Shown in pieces: positions 1-6,420 of a stretch of DNA of 7,993 nt. Each line of letters starts with the position of its first letter. Positions within the stretch are counted from its first letter, which is position 1. Origin of the DNA: an uncultured Brachyspira sp. (GTDB taxonomy: Bacteria; Spirochaetota; Brachyspiria; Brachyspirales; Brachyspiraceae); contig CAKVCJ010000076.1 in NCBI GenBank assembly GCA_934725655.1, positions 1 to 7,993 on the forward strand. The letters are read 5' to 3'. The notes under the pieces were generated by a model. The model saw only the letters and a list, made by a program, of their open reading frames with translations, was not told the DNA's origin and ran no database searches. Made by a program: the position numbers and the translations under genes.

Positions 1-36
1 AACAGCCGCAGGAGCGATGGATTTAGAGAATCAAAA
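1..36 (+). promoter_or_regulatory. Expected location of the grdA SECIS element
   Basis: In bacteria the selenocysteine insertion element lies in the coding sequence just 3' of UGA, so for grdA it should be in these first bases. Two small candidate stems are visible: CGC-AGGA-GCG at 7-16, with GG in its loop but close to the UGA, and GATTT-AGA-GAATC at 20-32, closed by a G-U pair. Neither matches the canonical GG-loop at about 16-37 nt as clearly as the grdB element does. The codons GCC GCA GGA GCG are GC-rich compared with the rest of the gene, which suits a constraint on RNA structure. The location follows from family knowledge; the exact fold is unresolved. Confidence 0.4.
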
Positions 37-334
37 GAGAATTAAAGAGTTTGCAGAAAAATTTGGTAAGGAGAATATAGTAGTATTATTTGGAGCTGCA
101 GAAGCTGAAGCTACAGGTTTAGCTGCAGAAACAGTAATGATAGGAGACCCTACATATGCTGGTGCTTTAGCTAATGTTGCTTTACATTTAGATGCTTATC
201 ATGCTGTAGAGCCAGAATTCAAAGAAGCAGTAGATGCCGGCGTTTATGACGAGCAAATCGGTATGGCAGAAATGACTCTAAATGTAGATGAAATAATCGC
301 AGAAATGAAAAGAATGCGTGAAGAAAACAAATAA
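1..334 (+). CDS. grdA: Glycine reductase selenoprotein A, 3' part (5' truncated by window edge)
   Basis: GrdA is the small selenoprotein of glycine reductase. Its selenocysteine accepts the carboxymethyl group from protein B, hands it to protein C as a selenoether, and is then re-reduced by thioredoxin. Reading from base 2 gives [11 protein letters not shown], the family sequence that directly follows the CxxU redox motif (usually CFVU). Base 1 (A) therefore fits as the third base of the UGA selenocysteine codon. About 110 residues remain, ending in a charged tail (RMREENK) and a TAA; the family is about 150-160 residues, so roughly the first third is missing. The ATG at 17 is an internal Met, not the start: it has no Shine-Dalgarno and the conserved reading continues upstream. 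grdB follows after 142 bases containing two hairpins. Identity is secure from the post-Sec motif and from the grdBCD neighbours; the Sec codon itself is inferred. Confidence 0.93.
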   Translation, partial: TAAGAMDLENQKRIKEFAEKFGKENIVVLFGAAEAEATGLAAETVMIGDPTYAGALANVALHLDAYHAVEPEFKEAVDAGVYDEQIGMAEMTLNVDEIIAEMKRMREENK

Positions 335-396
335 TACAACTAACTTATAAATTTTATAAAAACAAATTCTCTAAAAATAAAAATCCATTGTAAACA

Positions 397-413
397 AAAA
401 CCAGTTTGGTTTT
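397..413 (+). promoter_or_regulatory. Short AT-rich hairpin in grdA-grdB gap
   Basis: AAAACCA at 397-403 pairs perfectly with TGGTTTT at 407-413 around a GTT loop. The run of four T closing the stem gives a faint terminator look, but the stem has only two G-C pairs and no U-tract follows. It sits 9 bases before a stronger hairpin, so the pair may act together as a processing or attenuation site. Chance occurrence in AT-rich DNA is possible. Confidence 0.3.
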
Positions 414-422
414 AAAAAATAT

Positions 423-450
423 GGCAGCCATATAAATATATATGGTTGCC
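423..450 (+). promoter_or_regulatory. Intercistronic hairpin between grdA and grdB
   Basis: GGCAGCCATATA (423-434) pairs with TATATGGTTGCC (439-450) around a 4-base loop. This gives 12 pairs, one of them a G-U that would form only in RNA. The tail is TTAAATTAAAAA rather than a run of U, so it is a poor intrinsic terminator. More likely roles are a 3' stabiliser of grdA mRNA, an RNase processing point, or a partial attenuator that lowers grdB relative to grdA. It ends 15 bases before the grdB Shine-Dalgarno AGGAGG (466-471). The structure is seen directly; the role is inferred. Confidence 0.55.
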
Positions 451-476
451 TTAAATTAAAAAATTAGGAGGCTTAA

Positions 477-1775
477 ATGCCACAATATAAAATTGTACAT
501 TACATTAATCAGTTCTTCGCTAACATCGGAGGCGAAGAAAAAGCTGATATAGCTCCAGAGAAAAAGGATGGAGTTGTTGGTCCTGGTGCAGGACTTCAAG
601 GTGAGCTTAAAAAATTAGGACTTGATGCTGAGGTAGTTGGTACAGTTATTTGCGGAGACTCTTACTTTAACGAAAACTTAGATAAGGCTAAAAAAGAAGT
701 TTTAGATATGATTAAAAGCTTTAATCCAGATTTTGTTATAGCTGGTCCTGCTTTTAATGCTGGCCGTTATGGTACTGCTTGCGGTACTGTTGCTAAAATG
801 GTTCAAGATGAACTTAAAATCCCTGCTATTACTGGTATGTATATTGAAAACCCAGGTGCAGATATGTTTAAAAAAGAAGTATATATTATTTCTACTAAAG
901 ACTCTGCTGCTGGAATGAGAGATGCTTTACCAAAAGTAGCTAAATTAGCTTCTAAAATCCTTAAAAAAGAAGAGATTGGAAGTCCTGAAATAGAAGGTTA
1001 TATACCAAGAGGTATACGTGTTCCTTTATTTAGAGAGAAAAACGGTGCAGAGAGAGCTGTTGATATGCTTATCAAAAAAATTAAAGGCGAAGCATTTACT
1101 ACAGAATATCCTATGCCGGATTTTGACAGAGTAACTCCTGGCGAAGCTATTAAAGATATCACTAAAGCTAAAATAGCATTAGTTACAAGCGGCGGTATAG
1201 TGCCATCAGGCAACCCTGACCATATAGAATCTTCTTCTGCTTCAAAATATGGAAGATATTCTATTGATGATATGGGAGAAACTGCACATGGCGGTTATGA
1301 CCCTACTTATGCTAACCAAGACCCTAACAGAGTATTGCCTGTTGATGTATTAAAAGATTTACAGAAAGAAGGTAAAATAGGAGAGCTTTATCCTTATTAT
1401 TACACTACTACTGGTAATGGTACTTCTGTTAAAAATTCTAAAGCTTATGCTACAGAATTTGCTCAAACTTTGGTTAAAGACGGAGTTCAAGCTGTTATCT
1501 TAACATCAACCTGAGGAACTTGTACTCGTTGCGGTGCAACGATGGTTAAAGCAATAGAAGCTACTGGAATACCTGTAGTTCATATTTGTACTATTGTTCC
1601 TATATCTTTAACAGTTGGTGCTAACAGAATAGTTCCTGCTGTTGCTATACCTCATCCATTAGGTAATCCTAATTTATCTAAAGAAGATGAGAAGAAATTA
1701 AGACGCACATTAGTTGAAAGAGCTTTAAAAGCTTTGACAACTCCTGTAGATTCTCAAACAGTTTTTGAAAATTAA
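477..1775 (+). CDS. grdB: Glycine reductase protein B, selenocysteine-containing subunit (UGA readthrough)
   Basis: GrdB is the selenocysteine subunit of the substrate-binding protein B. With the pyruvoyl-containing GrdE it binds glycine as a Schiff base and passes the carboxymethyl group to GrdA. The product is 432 residues, against about 436 for the family. The N-terminus has the family signature HYINQFFANIGGEEKA, residues 8-23. Codon 346 (1512-1514) is an in-frame TGA in the context TST-U-GTCTRCGATM, giving the UxxCxxC motif Sec346, Cys349, Cys352. After it the frame continues unbroken through CTIVPISLTVGANRIVPAVA to a TAA. The start at 477 has AGGAGG five bases upstream. The ATG at 1542 is internal and not a separate gene. 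Paralogues GrdF and GrdH serve sarcosine and betaine reductases. The grdA/grdC/grdD context favours the glycine enzyme, but substrate specificity is not proven without the missing grdE partner. Confidence 0.96.
1512..1543 (+). promoter_or_regulatory. Selenocysteine UGA codon and bacterial SECIS element of grdB
   Basis: The TGA at 1512-1514 is followed by TCGTTGC (1526-1532), the loop GGT (1533-1535) and GCAACGA (1536-1542): a perfect 7-bp stem with a GGU apical loop. The first loop G is 19 bases after the UGA. This fits the known bacterial SECIS consensus, a short stem with G in the first loop positions about 16-37 nt after UGA, which SelB binds to deliver Sec-tRNA. The core stem-loop is exactly the five codons CGT TGC GGT GCA ACG (Arg-Cys-Gly-Ala-Thr), so one stretch serves both the redox motif and the RNA signal. 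Confidence 0.93.
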
Positions 1776-1797
1776 TTGTTTTTTGAATAACAAAAAA

Positions 1798-1854
1798 TAT
1801 AAAAGAAGGGGAGTACAAATATTTAACTATACTTGTATGTCCCCTTATTTTATA
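1798..1854 (+). terminator. Intercistronic hairpin between grdB and grdC, attenuator-like
   Basis: AAGGGGA (1806-1812) pairs with TCCCCTT (1840-1846), and TACAA (1814-1818) with TTGTA (1833-1837), around a 14-base loop with a small bulge between the helices. Outside one G/A mismatch, TATAAAA (1798-1804) pairs with TTTTATA (1848-1854), lengthening the stem. The core GC helix is followed by the U-rich TTATTTTAT, so it resembles a leaky intrinsic terminator. Since grdC must be made, partial attenuation or RNA processing and stabilisation is more likely than full termination. Confidence 0.5.
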
Positions 1855-1885
1855 AATAAAAAAATAAAATTATAGGAGATTAAAA

Positions 1886-3472
1886 ATGAGTTTTGCTGTA
1901 TTAAAAGCCGCTGCTTATGCTATAGTACATGCTCCTGATATGGTTATCAATAATGGTACTACTCAAACAGTGGAAAAAGAAGTTAATCCTAATTCTGATT
2001 ATCTTAAAAGCATAAAAAAACATTTAAGACCTTTTGAAGATGTTGTTAATTATGCCCCTAACCAAACTTATATTGGTAATATTCACCCTGAAGAATTAAA
2101 AAAACTTGCTTCTCAGGTTTCTGAAGAGGTAAAAAAAGCTGGCGGAAGCTGGATTGGAGTTCCTTGTAAAGGTGAAAGAACTGGTAAATTTGGCGAAATT
2201 TTTGCTGAAGACGAATTTATATTTATGATGAAAATAGCTGATACTTTTGAACTTGTATATTTAGAGGCTGAGTTCGAGAAGAAAATGAGAGATGCTTATG
2301 TTGCTGCAGAGTCTAAATATAAAACAGAAGAGGAGCTTAAAAAAGATTTAGCTCAGGTAAAATGCGAGACTAAAATTGATGAGATAGAAAAGTTAATGAA
2401 AGATGAGCATGCTGAGGGTTTATATTTCAATGATAAATTAGTTGGATGTGTAAAAAGAGCTCATGATGTAGATATTAACTTGAGTGCGCATGTTATTTTT
2501 GAAAACCTTGCTGTTAAGGCTTCTGGTATAATGGCGTTAAAAGAACTTATTAGAAAGAAAAATGTTGATCCTAACAGTATTGATTTAGTGATAGAATGTT
2601 CAGAAGAGGCTTGCGGTGATATGAACCAAAGAGGCGGCGGCAATTTTGCAAAAAGTGTTGCTGAGATTGCCGGCATACCTAATGCTACTGGTTTTGATAT
2701 TAGGGGATTCTGTGCTGCTCCTTCACATGCTTTAGTAACTGCTGCTTCATTAGTTAAAGCTGGTTCTTATAAAAATGTTGTAATAGTTGCTGGTGGTGCT
2801 ACTGCTAAATTAGGTATGAATGGTAAAAGCCATGTTACTAAAAATCTTCCTATTATTGAAGATATACTTGGTGCTTTTGCTGTATTAATCAGCGAAAATG
2901 ACGGCGTACATCCTGTTATTAGAACAGATATACTTGGAAGACACACTGTTGCTACTGGTTCTGCTCCTCAGGCTGTTATGAACTCATTAATAGTTAATCC
3001 TTTAGAAAAAGCTAACTTAAAAGTTACTGATATAGATAAATATACTGTTGAGATGCAAAACCCTGATGTTACTAAACCTGCTGGTGCCGGCGATGTACCT
3101 GAGGCTAATTACAAAATGATAGCTGCTATTGGTGTTAAGAAAGGCGATATTGATAGAAGTCAATTAGCAGAGTTTGTTGAGAAACATGGTATGTCTGGTT
3201 GGGCTCCTACTCAAGGACATATTCCATCTGGTGTTCCTTATTTAGGTTTTGCTATTGAAGATATTATGTCTGGTAAAGTTAATCGTATAATGCTTATAGG
3301 TAAAGGTTCATTATTCTTAGGAAGAATGACTAACCTTTTTGACGGTATATCTGTTATTATAGAAAAAAATAATGGTGATAAGGGTACAGGCGAAGGTGTT
3401 TCTAAAGAAGAAGTTAATAAACTTATTGCTAATGCTATGAGAGATTTCGCTAAAACTATGTTAGGTGAGTAA
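1886..3472 (+). CDS. grdC: Glycine reductase complex protein C, subunit beta (GrdC)
   Basis: GrdC is the larger subunit of protein C, which converts the Se-carboxymethyl-selenoether on GrdA into a protein-bound acetyl thioester and on to acetyl phosphate. The 528-residue product resembles ketoacyl-ACP synthase III enzymes (thiolase fold) and is slightly longer than most GrdC proteins. Family stretches include an N-terminal AYAIVHAPDMVINNGTTQT, then ECSEEACGDMNQRGGGNFAK (about 237-256), the nucleophile-like Cys276 in DIRGFCAAPSHAL, AGGATAKLGMNGKSH (302-316) and a C-terminal WAPTQGHIPSGVPYLG with His445. Cys276 and His445 as catalytic residues are inferred from the fold. The lysine/glutamate-rich stretch around 130-175 is likely helical and variable. 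AGGAG at 1874-1878 lies seven bases before the ATG. The gene ends in a TAA that overlaps the grdD ribosome binding site, so the two are translated as a unit. Confidence 0.95.
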   Translation: MSFAVLKAAAYAIVHAPDMVINNGTTQTVEKEVNPNSDYLKSIKKHLRPFEDVVNYAPNQTYIGNIHPEELKKLASQVSEEVKKAGGSWIGVPCKGERTGKFGEIFAEDEFIFMMKIADTFELVYLEAEFEKKMRDAYVAAESKYKTEEELKKDLAQVKCETKIDEIEKLMKDEHAEGLYFNDKLVGCVKRAHDVDINLSAHVIFENLAVKASGIMALKELIRKKNVDPNSIDLVIECSEEACGDMNQRGGGNFAKSVAEIAGIPNATGFDIRGFCAAPSHALVTAASLVKAGSYKNVVIVAGGATAKLGMNGKSHVTKNLPIIEDILGAFAVLISENDGVHPVIRTDILGRHTVATGSAPQAVMNSLIVNPLEKANLKVTDIDKYTVEMQNPDVTKPAGAGDVPEANYKMIAAIGVKKGDIDRSQLAEFVEKHGMSGWAPTQGHIPSGVPYLGFAIEDIMSGKVNRIMLIGKGSLFLGRMTNLFDGISVIIEKNNGDKGTGEGVSKEEVNKLIANAMRDFAKTMLGE

Positions 3473-3478
3473 GGAGGT
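3471..3478 (+). promoter_or_regulatory. Shine-Dalgarno that fixes the grdD start
   Basis: AAGGAGGT begins inside the grdC stop codon (TAA, 3470-3472) and lies seven bases before the ATG at 3486. An in-frame GTG at 3465 would give a product seven residues longer. It lies inside grdC, has no upstream ribosome binding site, and would place this motif in the coding sequence. The ATG at 3486 is therefore preferred, with a 13-base gap that suggests translational coupling of grdC and grdD. Confidence 0.85.
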
Positions 3479-3485
3479 ATTATAT

Positions 3486-4661
3486 ATGAGTGATGCTTCT
3501 AATTCAGCTATAAAATCTATGATAGGGGAGACTTTCCTCTCTCTTGCTAATGCTTTAGAAACTGGGCAATTTGGTAAAAAGGTTCGCGTTGGTATAACTA
3601 ATAGAGGTTCTGAACATGGTGCAGAAGCTGTATCTCTCGGCGGTGTGATAGCTATGAAGAGAAACAAAAATGTTGAAGTTGTTTTGATTGGTGAAAAGAA
3701 CTCTACTGGTTTACAAACAATAGAAACAGACTGCGATGAAAAAGCTCATAAGATAATGGAAGAGATGCTTGCTAAAGGGGAATTAGATGCTTGTGTTACT
3801 ATGCATTATCCTTTCCCTATAGGAGTTTCTACTGTTGGAAGAGTTATATCTCAGGCTAACGGCAAAGAAACATATATTGCTACTACTACTGGTACTTCTG
3901 CTACTGTAAGAGATCAGGCTATGTTTAAAAATGCTATTTATGGTATTATAACAGCTAAAGCTTGCGGAATAAAAGAGCCTACAGTTGGTATATTAAATAT
4001 TGACTCTGCTCGTACAGTTGAGAGGGCTTTAAAAGAGCTTGCTTCTAATGGTTACGGCATTAAATTTGGTGCTTCTAATCGTGCTGACGGAGGTGCTGTA
4101 TTAAGAGGTAATGACCTTATTACTGGTGCTGTTGATGTTGTAGTTTGCGATTCTCTTACTGGAAACATTCTTATAAAGATGTTCTCATCATTTAACAGCG
4201 GCGGAAGTTATGAGGCTATTGGATATGGTTATGGCCCTGGTATAGGTTTTGGATTTAAAACACCTATATTCATTATTTCAAGAGCTTCTGGTTCTAATGT
4301 TATTGCGGGTGCTATAGAATATGCTTATCAGTGTATTAGCGGCAATATAATAGATGTTATGAACAAAGAAGAAGAGGAAGTAAAAAAATATGGTTTTAAT
4401 GCTATATTAGATAGTTTAAAGCCTAAGGCTAATGCTTCTTCTGGCGGTGAAAAAGCTAAACCTACTGTTGCTAAAGAAGTTGTAACTGCACAGATTCCTG
4501 GTGTAGAGGTTATGGACTTGGATGCGGCTGTAGAGTTAGTTATGGAAAATGGTATATATGCTGAGTCTGGTATGGGTTGTACTGGGCCTATCATATTGGT
4601 TAGTGATAAAAATAAAGAAAATGCTGAGAATATTTTGAAGAAAGGCGGATTTATATCTTAG
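3486..4661 (+). CDS. grdD: Glycine reductase complex protein C, subunit alpha (GrdD)
   Basis: GrdD completes the reaction by releasing the acetyl group to inorganic phosphate as acetyl phosphate, the energy-conserving product. The 391-residue protein fits the family length of about 385-390 and looks related to PlsX-type phosphotransacylases: DVVVCDSLTGNILIK at 217-231 matches their Asp-x-x-x-Gly-Asn pattern. Cys365 in GMGCTGP near the C-terminus corresponds to the active-site Cys359 described for the Eubacterium acidaminophilum enzyme. Cys103 (DACVTMH) aligns with its Cys98. An alanine/lysine-rich linker (KPKANASSGGEKAKPTVAKE, roughly 316-335) separates the PlsX-like core from the Cys365 region. 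A TAG stop is followed 62 bases later by a strong terminator, so this is the last gene of the operon. The upstream in-frame GTG at 3465 was rejected as the start. Confidence 0.95.
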   Translation: MSDASNSAIKSMIGETFLSLANALETGQFGKKVRVGITNRGSEHGAEAVSLGGVIAMKRNKNVEVVLIGEKNSTGLQTIETDCDEKAHKIMEEMLAKGELDACVTMHYPFPIGVSTVGRVISQANGKETYIATTTGTSATVRDQAMFKNAIYGIITAKACGIKEPTVGILNIDSARTVERALKELASNGYGIKFGASNRADGGAVLRGNDLITGAVDVVVCDSLTGNILIKMFSSFNSGGSYEAIGYGYGPGIGFGFKTPIFIISRASGSNVIAGAIEYAYQCISGNIIDVMNKEEEEVKKYGFNAILDSLKPKANASSGGEKAKPTVAKEVVTAQIPGVEVMDLDAAVELVMENGIYAESGMGCTGPIILVSDKNKENAENILKKGGFIS

Positions 4662-4723
4662 TTTAAGATTATCTGCTGTCAAGAATAATAATTATAGTAG
4701 CTTTTTTTACTAGTGTTAAAAAT

Positions 4724-4772
4724 AATGGAAATGTTAGATATAAAAATAATATCTAATGTTTCCATTTTTTTT
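4724..4772 (+). terminator. Rho-independent terminator of the grd operon
   Basis: The arms at 4724-4741 and 4749-4766 form an 18-pair stem with two internal G-U wobbles and a 7-base loop (AAAAATA). A run of eight T (4765-4772) follows, of which the first two belong to the stem. It is the clearest intrinsic terminator in the window and separates grdD from the transporter gene starting 34 bases later. Since the transporter ATG is so close, any transporter promoter must either overlap the hairpin or lie upstream of it; in the latter case the hairpin would act as a leader attenuator. Confidence 0.9.
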
Positions 4773-4806
4773 ATTTTATTAATATATTAAAATATAGGAG
4801 TTTATT

Positions 4807-6207
4807 ATGGATATTGTTTCAAACATAGTAGCTAAGGTAAACAGTATTTTATGGGATTATCTATTGATAATCATGCTATGCGGAAGTGGAATTTATTTCA
4901 CTTTGAGACTTAAATTTGTGCAGATAGCAAAGTTTAAAGATGGTTGGAATAGAACTTTCGGCAGTTTATCTTTAAAAGGTAAGGCTGCTGACAAAGAAGG
5001 TATGAGTTCTTTTCAGTCTTTGGCAACTGCAATAGCTGCTCAAGTTGGTACTGGTAATTTAGCTGGTGCTGCTACTGCTTTAATTGCTGGAGGTCCGGGA
5101 GCAATATTTTGGATGTGGGTATCTGCTTTCTTTGGTATGGCTACAATATTTGTTGAGGCTTCTTTGGGTCAGAAATATAAGACTACTACTGAAGACGGAC
5201 ATGTTATAGGAGGACCTGCTTACTATATTACTGCTGCTTATAAAGGTGCTTTTGGTAAATTTTTAGCTGCTTTATTTGCTATCTTTATCATATTGGCTTT
5301 AGGTTTTATGGGTAATATGGTTCAATCAAACTCTATATCTGGTGCTTTTGTTAATGCTTTTCCTCAGCTTAAACCTATATATGTGGGTATAATATGTGCT
5401 GTAATAGCAGGATTTATATTTATTGGCGGTTTAAGAAGAATAGCTTCTTTTACAGAAAAGATTGTTCCTATTATGGCTTTATTTTATATTATTGGTTCTG
5501 TAATTATAATAATAATGAATATTAAAAATCTTCCTAGTTCTATAGCTTTAATATTTACTGCTGCTTTTAATCCTCAAGCTGTTATAGGCGGAGGTTTAGG
5601 TATAGGTATACAGCAAGCTATGCGTTTTGGGGTTGCTCGCGGTTTATTCTCTAACGAAGCTGGTATGGGTTCTACTCCGCATGCTCACGCTTTGGCTAAA
5701 GTTAAACATCCTTGCGAACAGGGTGTTGTTGCTATGATAGGGGTATTCTTCGATACTTTTATTGTTGTTACTTTAACTGCTTTGGTTATATTAACTTCTG
5801 ACATATTACAAACAAGAATATATCCTTTAGAATCAGCTGCTCTTATACCTGAAGCATTAAAAGGTGTTGGTTTGCCTCAGGAAGCTTTCAGAATGGGTTT
5901 TGGTTTCTTTGGGGTTATATTTGTTGCTGTATGTTTATTCTTCTTCGCTTTCACTACTATAGTAGGTTGGTATTTCTTTGGAGAGCAAAATATCAAATAT
6001 TTGTTTGGTGTTAAGGCTGCTAAAGTTTATGCTGTATTAGTTGTTGGATTTGTACTTTTAGGTTCTACTTTAAAAGTTGATTTAGTATGGGCTTTAGTAG
6101 ATACTTTCAATGGTTTAATGGTTATACCAAACCTTTTAGGTCTTTTAGCTTTGAGTGGTGTTGTTAGTGTTTTATTTAAAGAATATAATGATTTGAATAA
6201 AAAATAA
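4807..6207 (+). CDS. agcS: AGCS-family sodium:alanine/glycine symporter, copy 1
   Basis: This is an inner-membrane secondary transporter of the alanine or glycine:cation symporter family, importing small amino acids with Na+. The 466-residue product is hydrophobic, with about ten or eleven membrane segments. It has the family blocks FQSLATAIAAQVGTGNLAG (69-87), the signature GGPGAIFWMWVSAF (95-108), RFGVARGLFSNEAGMGSTPH (273-292) and GVFFDTFIV (312-320) including the conserved Asp316. It ends with the VGWYFFGEQ block (386-394). AGGAG at 4796-4800 is six bases before the ATG. Its place just after the glycine reductase operon suggests glycine uptake for fermentation. Alanine is an equal possibility from sequence, since family members often carry both. 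A terminator follows at once, so it can be a single-gene transcript. The second copy downstream is a close paralogue. Confidence 0.93.
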   Translation: MDIVSNIVAKVNSILWDYLLIIMLCGSGIYFTLRLKFVQIAKFKDGWNRTFGSLSLKGKAADKEGMSSFQSLATAIAAQVGTGNLAGAATALIAGGPGAIFWMWVSAFFGMATIFVEASLGQKYKTTTEDGHVIGGPAYYITAAYKGAFGKFLAALFAIFIILALGFMGNMVQSNSISGAFVNAFPQLKPIYVGIICAVIAGFIFIGGLRRIASFTEKIVPIMALFYIIGSVIIIIMNIKNLPSSIALIFTAAFNPQAVIGGGLGIGIQQAMRFGVARGLFSNEAGMGSTPHAHALAKVKHPCEQGVVAMIGVFFDTFIVVTLTALVILTSDILQTRIYPLESAALIPEALKGVGLPQEAFRMGFGFFGVIFVAVCLFFFAFTTIVGWYFFGEQNIKYLFGVKAAKVYAVLVVGFVLLGSTLKVDLVWALVDTFNGLMVIPNLLGLLALSGVVSVLFKEYNDLNKK

Positions 6208-6233
6208 TAAACATAATTATTTGATTTATTAAT

Positions 6234-6269
6234 AAAAATGTCTGGTAAGTTGTACTGCCAGACATTTTT
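6234..6269 (+). terminator. Rho-independent terminator after first symporter gene
   Basis: AAAAATGTCTGG (6234-6245) pairs perfectly with CCAGACATTTTT (6258-6269) around a 12-base loop. The A-run on the left and T-run on the right make it usable in both directions. It lies 26 bases after the stop codon, so transcription of the second symporter gene probably needs its own promoter or readthrough. Confidence 0.88.
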
Positions 6270-6321
6270 CATCTAAGTATCTCTTATTATTTATAGTAAT
6301 AAATAATAAAATTGTTTTTTT

Positions 6322-6359
6322 TTATTAATAAATATTTTTTAGTATGTATTTATTAATAA
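6322..6359 (+). repeat. 13-bp AT-only inverted repeat in leader of second symporter
   Basis: TTATTAATAAATA (6322-6334) is the exact reverse complement of TATTTATTAATAA (6347-6359), with a 12-base spacer. It consists of A and T only, so its RNA stem would be weak and it could be an operator or simply reflect base composition. The gap of 213 bases (6208-6420) holds no gene. Besides this it contains the terminator at 6234-6269 and a second palindrome near the ribosome binding site, and no convincing -35/-10 pair. Confidence 0.4.
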
Positions 6360-6382
6360 TATTTTTGTATTTTAATTTATTT

Positions 6383-6406
6383 ATAAATGTAATTTTTTAC
6401 ATTTAT
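6383..6406 (+). promoter_or_regulatory. Palindrome just upstream of the second symporter RBS
   Basis: ATAAATGTAA (6383-6392) and TTACATTTAT (6397-6406) form a perfect 10-bp inverted repeat with a TTTT spacer, centred on TGTAA-N4-TTACA. It ends four bases before the AGGAG (6411-6415). As DNA it has the size and symmetry of a dimeric repressor operator; as RNA it would be a hairpin beside the ribosome binding site. I cannot match it to a named regulator with confidence, and copy 1 has no equivalent. Confidence 0.45.
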
Positions 6407-6420
6407 TATTAGGAGATTCA

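Noticed and set aside
388..417. Promoter for grdB starting from TTGTAA at 388-393
   Set aside because: No reasonable -10 hexamer occurs at 16-18 bases spacing, and AT-rich DNA gives many such partial matches.
998..1213. Reverse-strand open frames antisense to grdB, grdC (2461-2676), grdD (3461-3667, 4328-4594) and the first symporter (6027-6272)
   Set aside because: They are opposite well-recognised genes, have no family resemblance and no convincing ribosome binding sites, and are shadow frames of the coding strand.
1542..1775. Separate 77-residue gene starting at the ATG after the TGA
   Set aside because: It is in frame with grdB, lacks a ribosome binding site, and completes the conserved GrdB C-terminus. 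The TGA is a selenocysteine codon.
3465..3485. GTG at 3465 as the grdD start
   Set aside because: It lies inside grdC with no upstream Shine-Dalgarno, while AAGGAGGT at 3471-3478 is ideally placed for the ATG at 3486.
4662..4806. Glycine riboswitch before the symporter genes (also considered at 6208-6420)
   Set aside because: Such riboswitches sit before glycine-related genes, but these gaps are short, AT-only for long stretches and occupied by terminators. None of the conserved GC-rich aptamer cores is visible.
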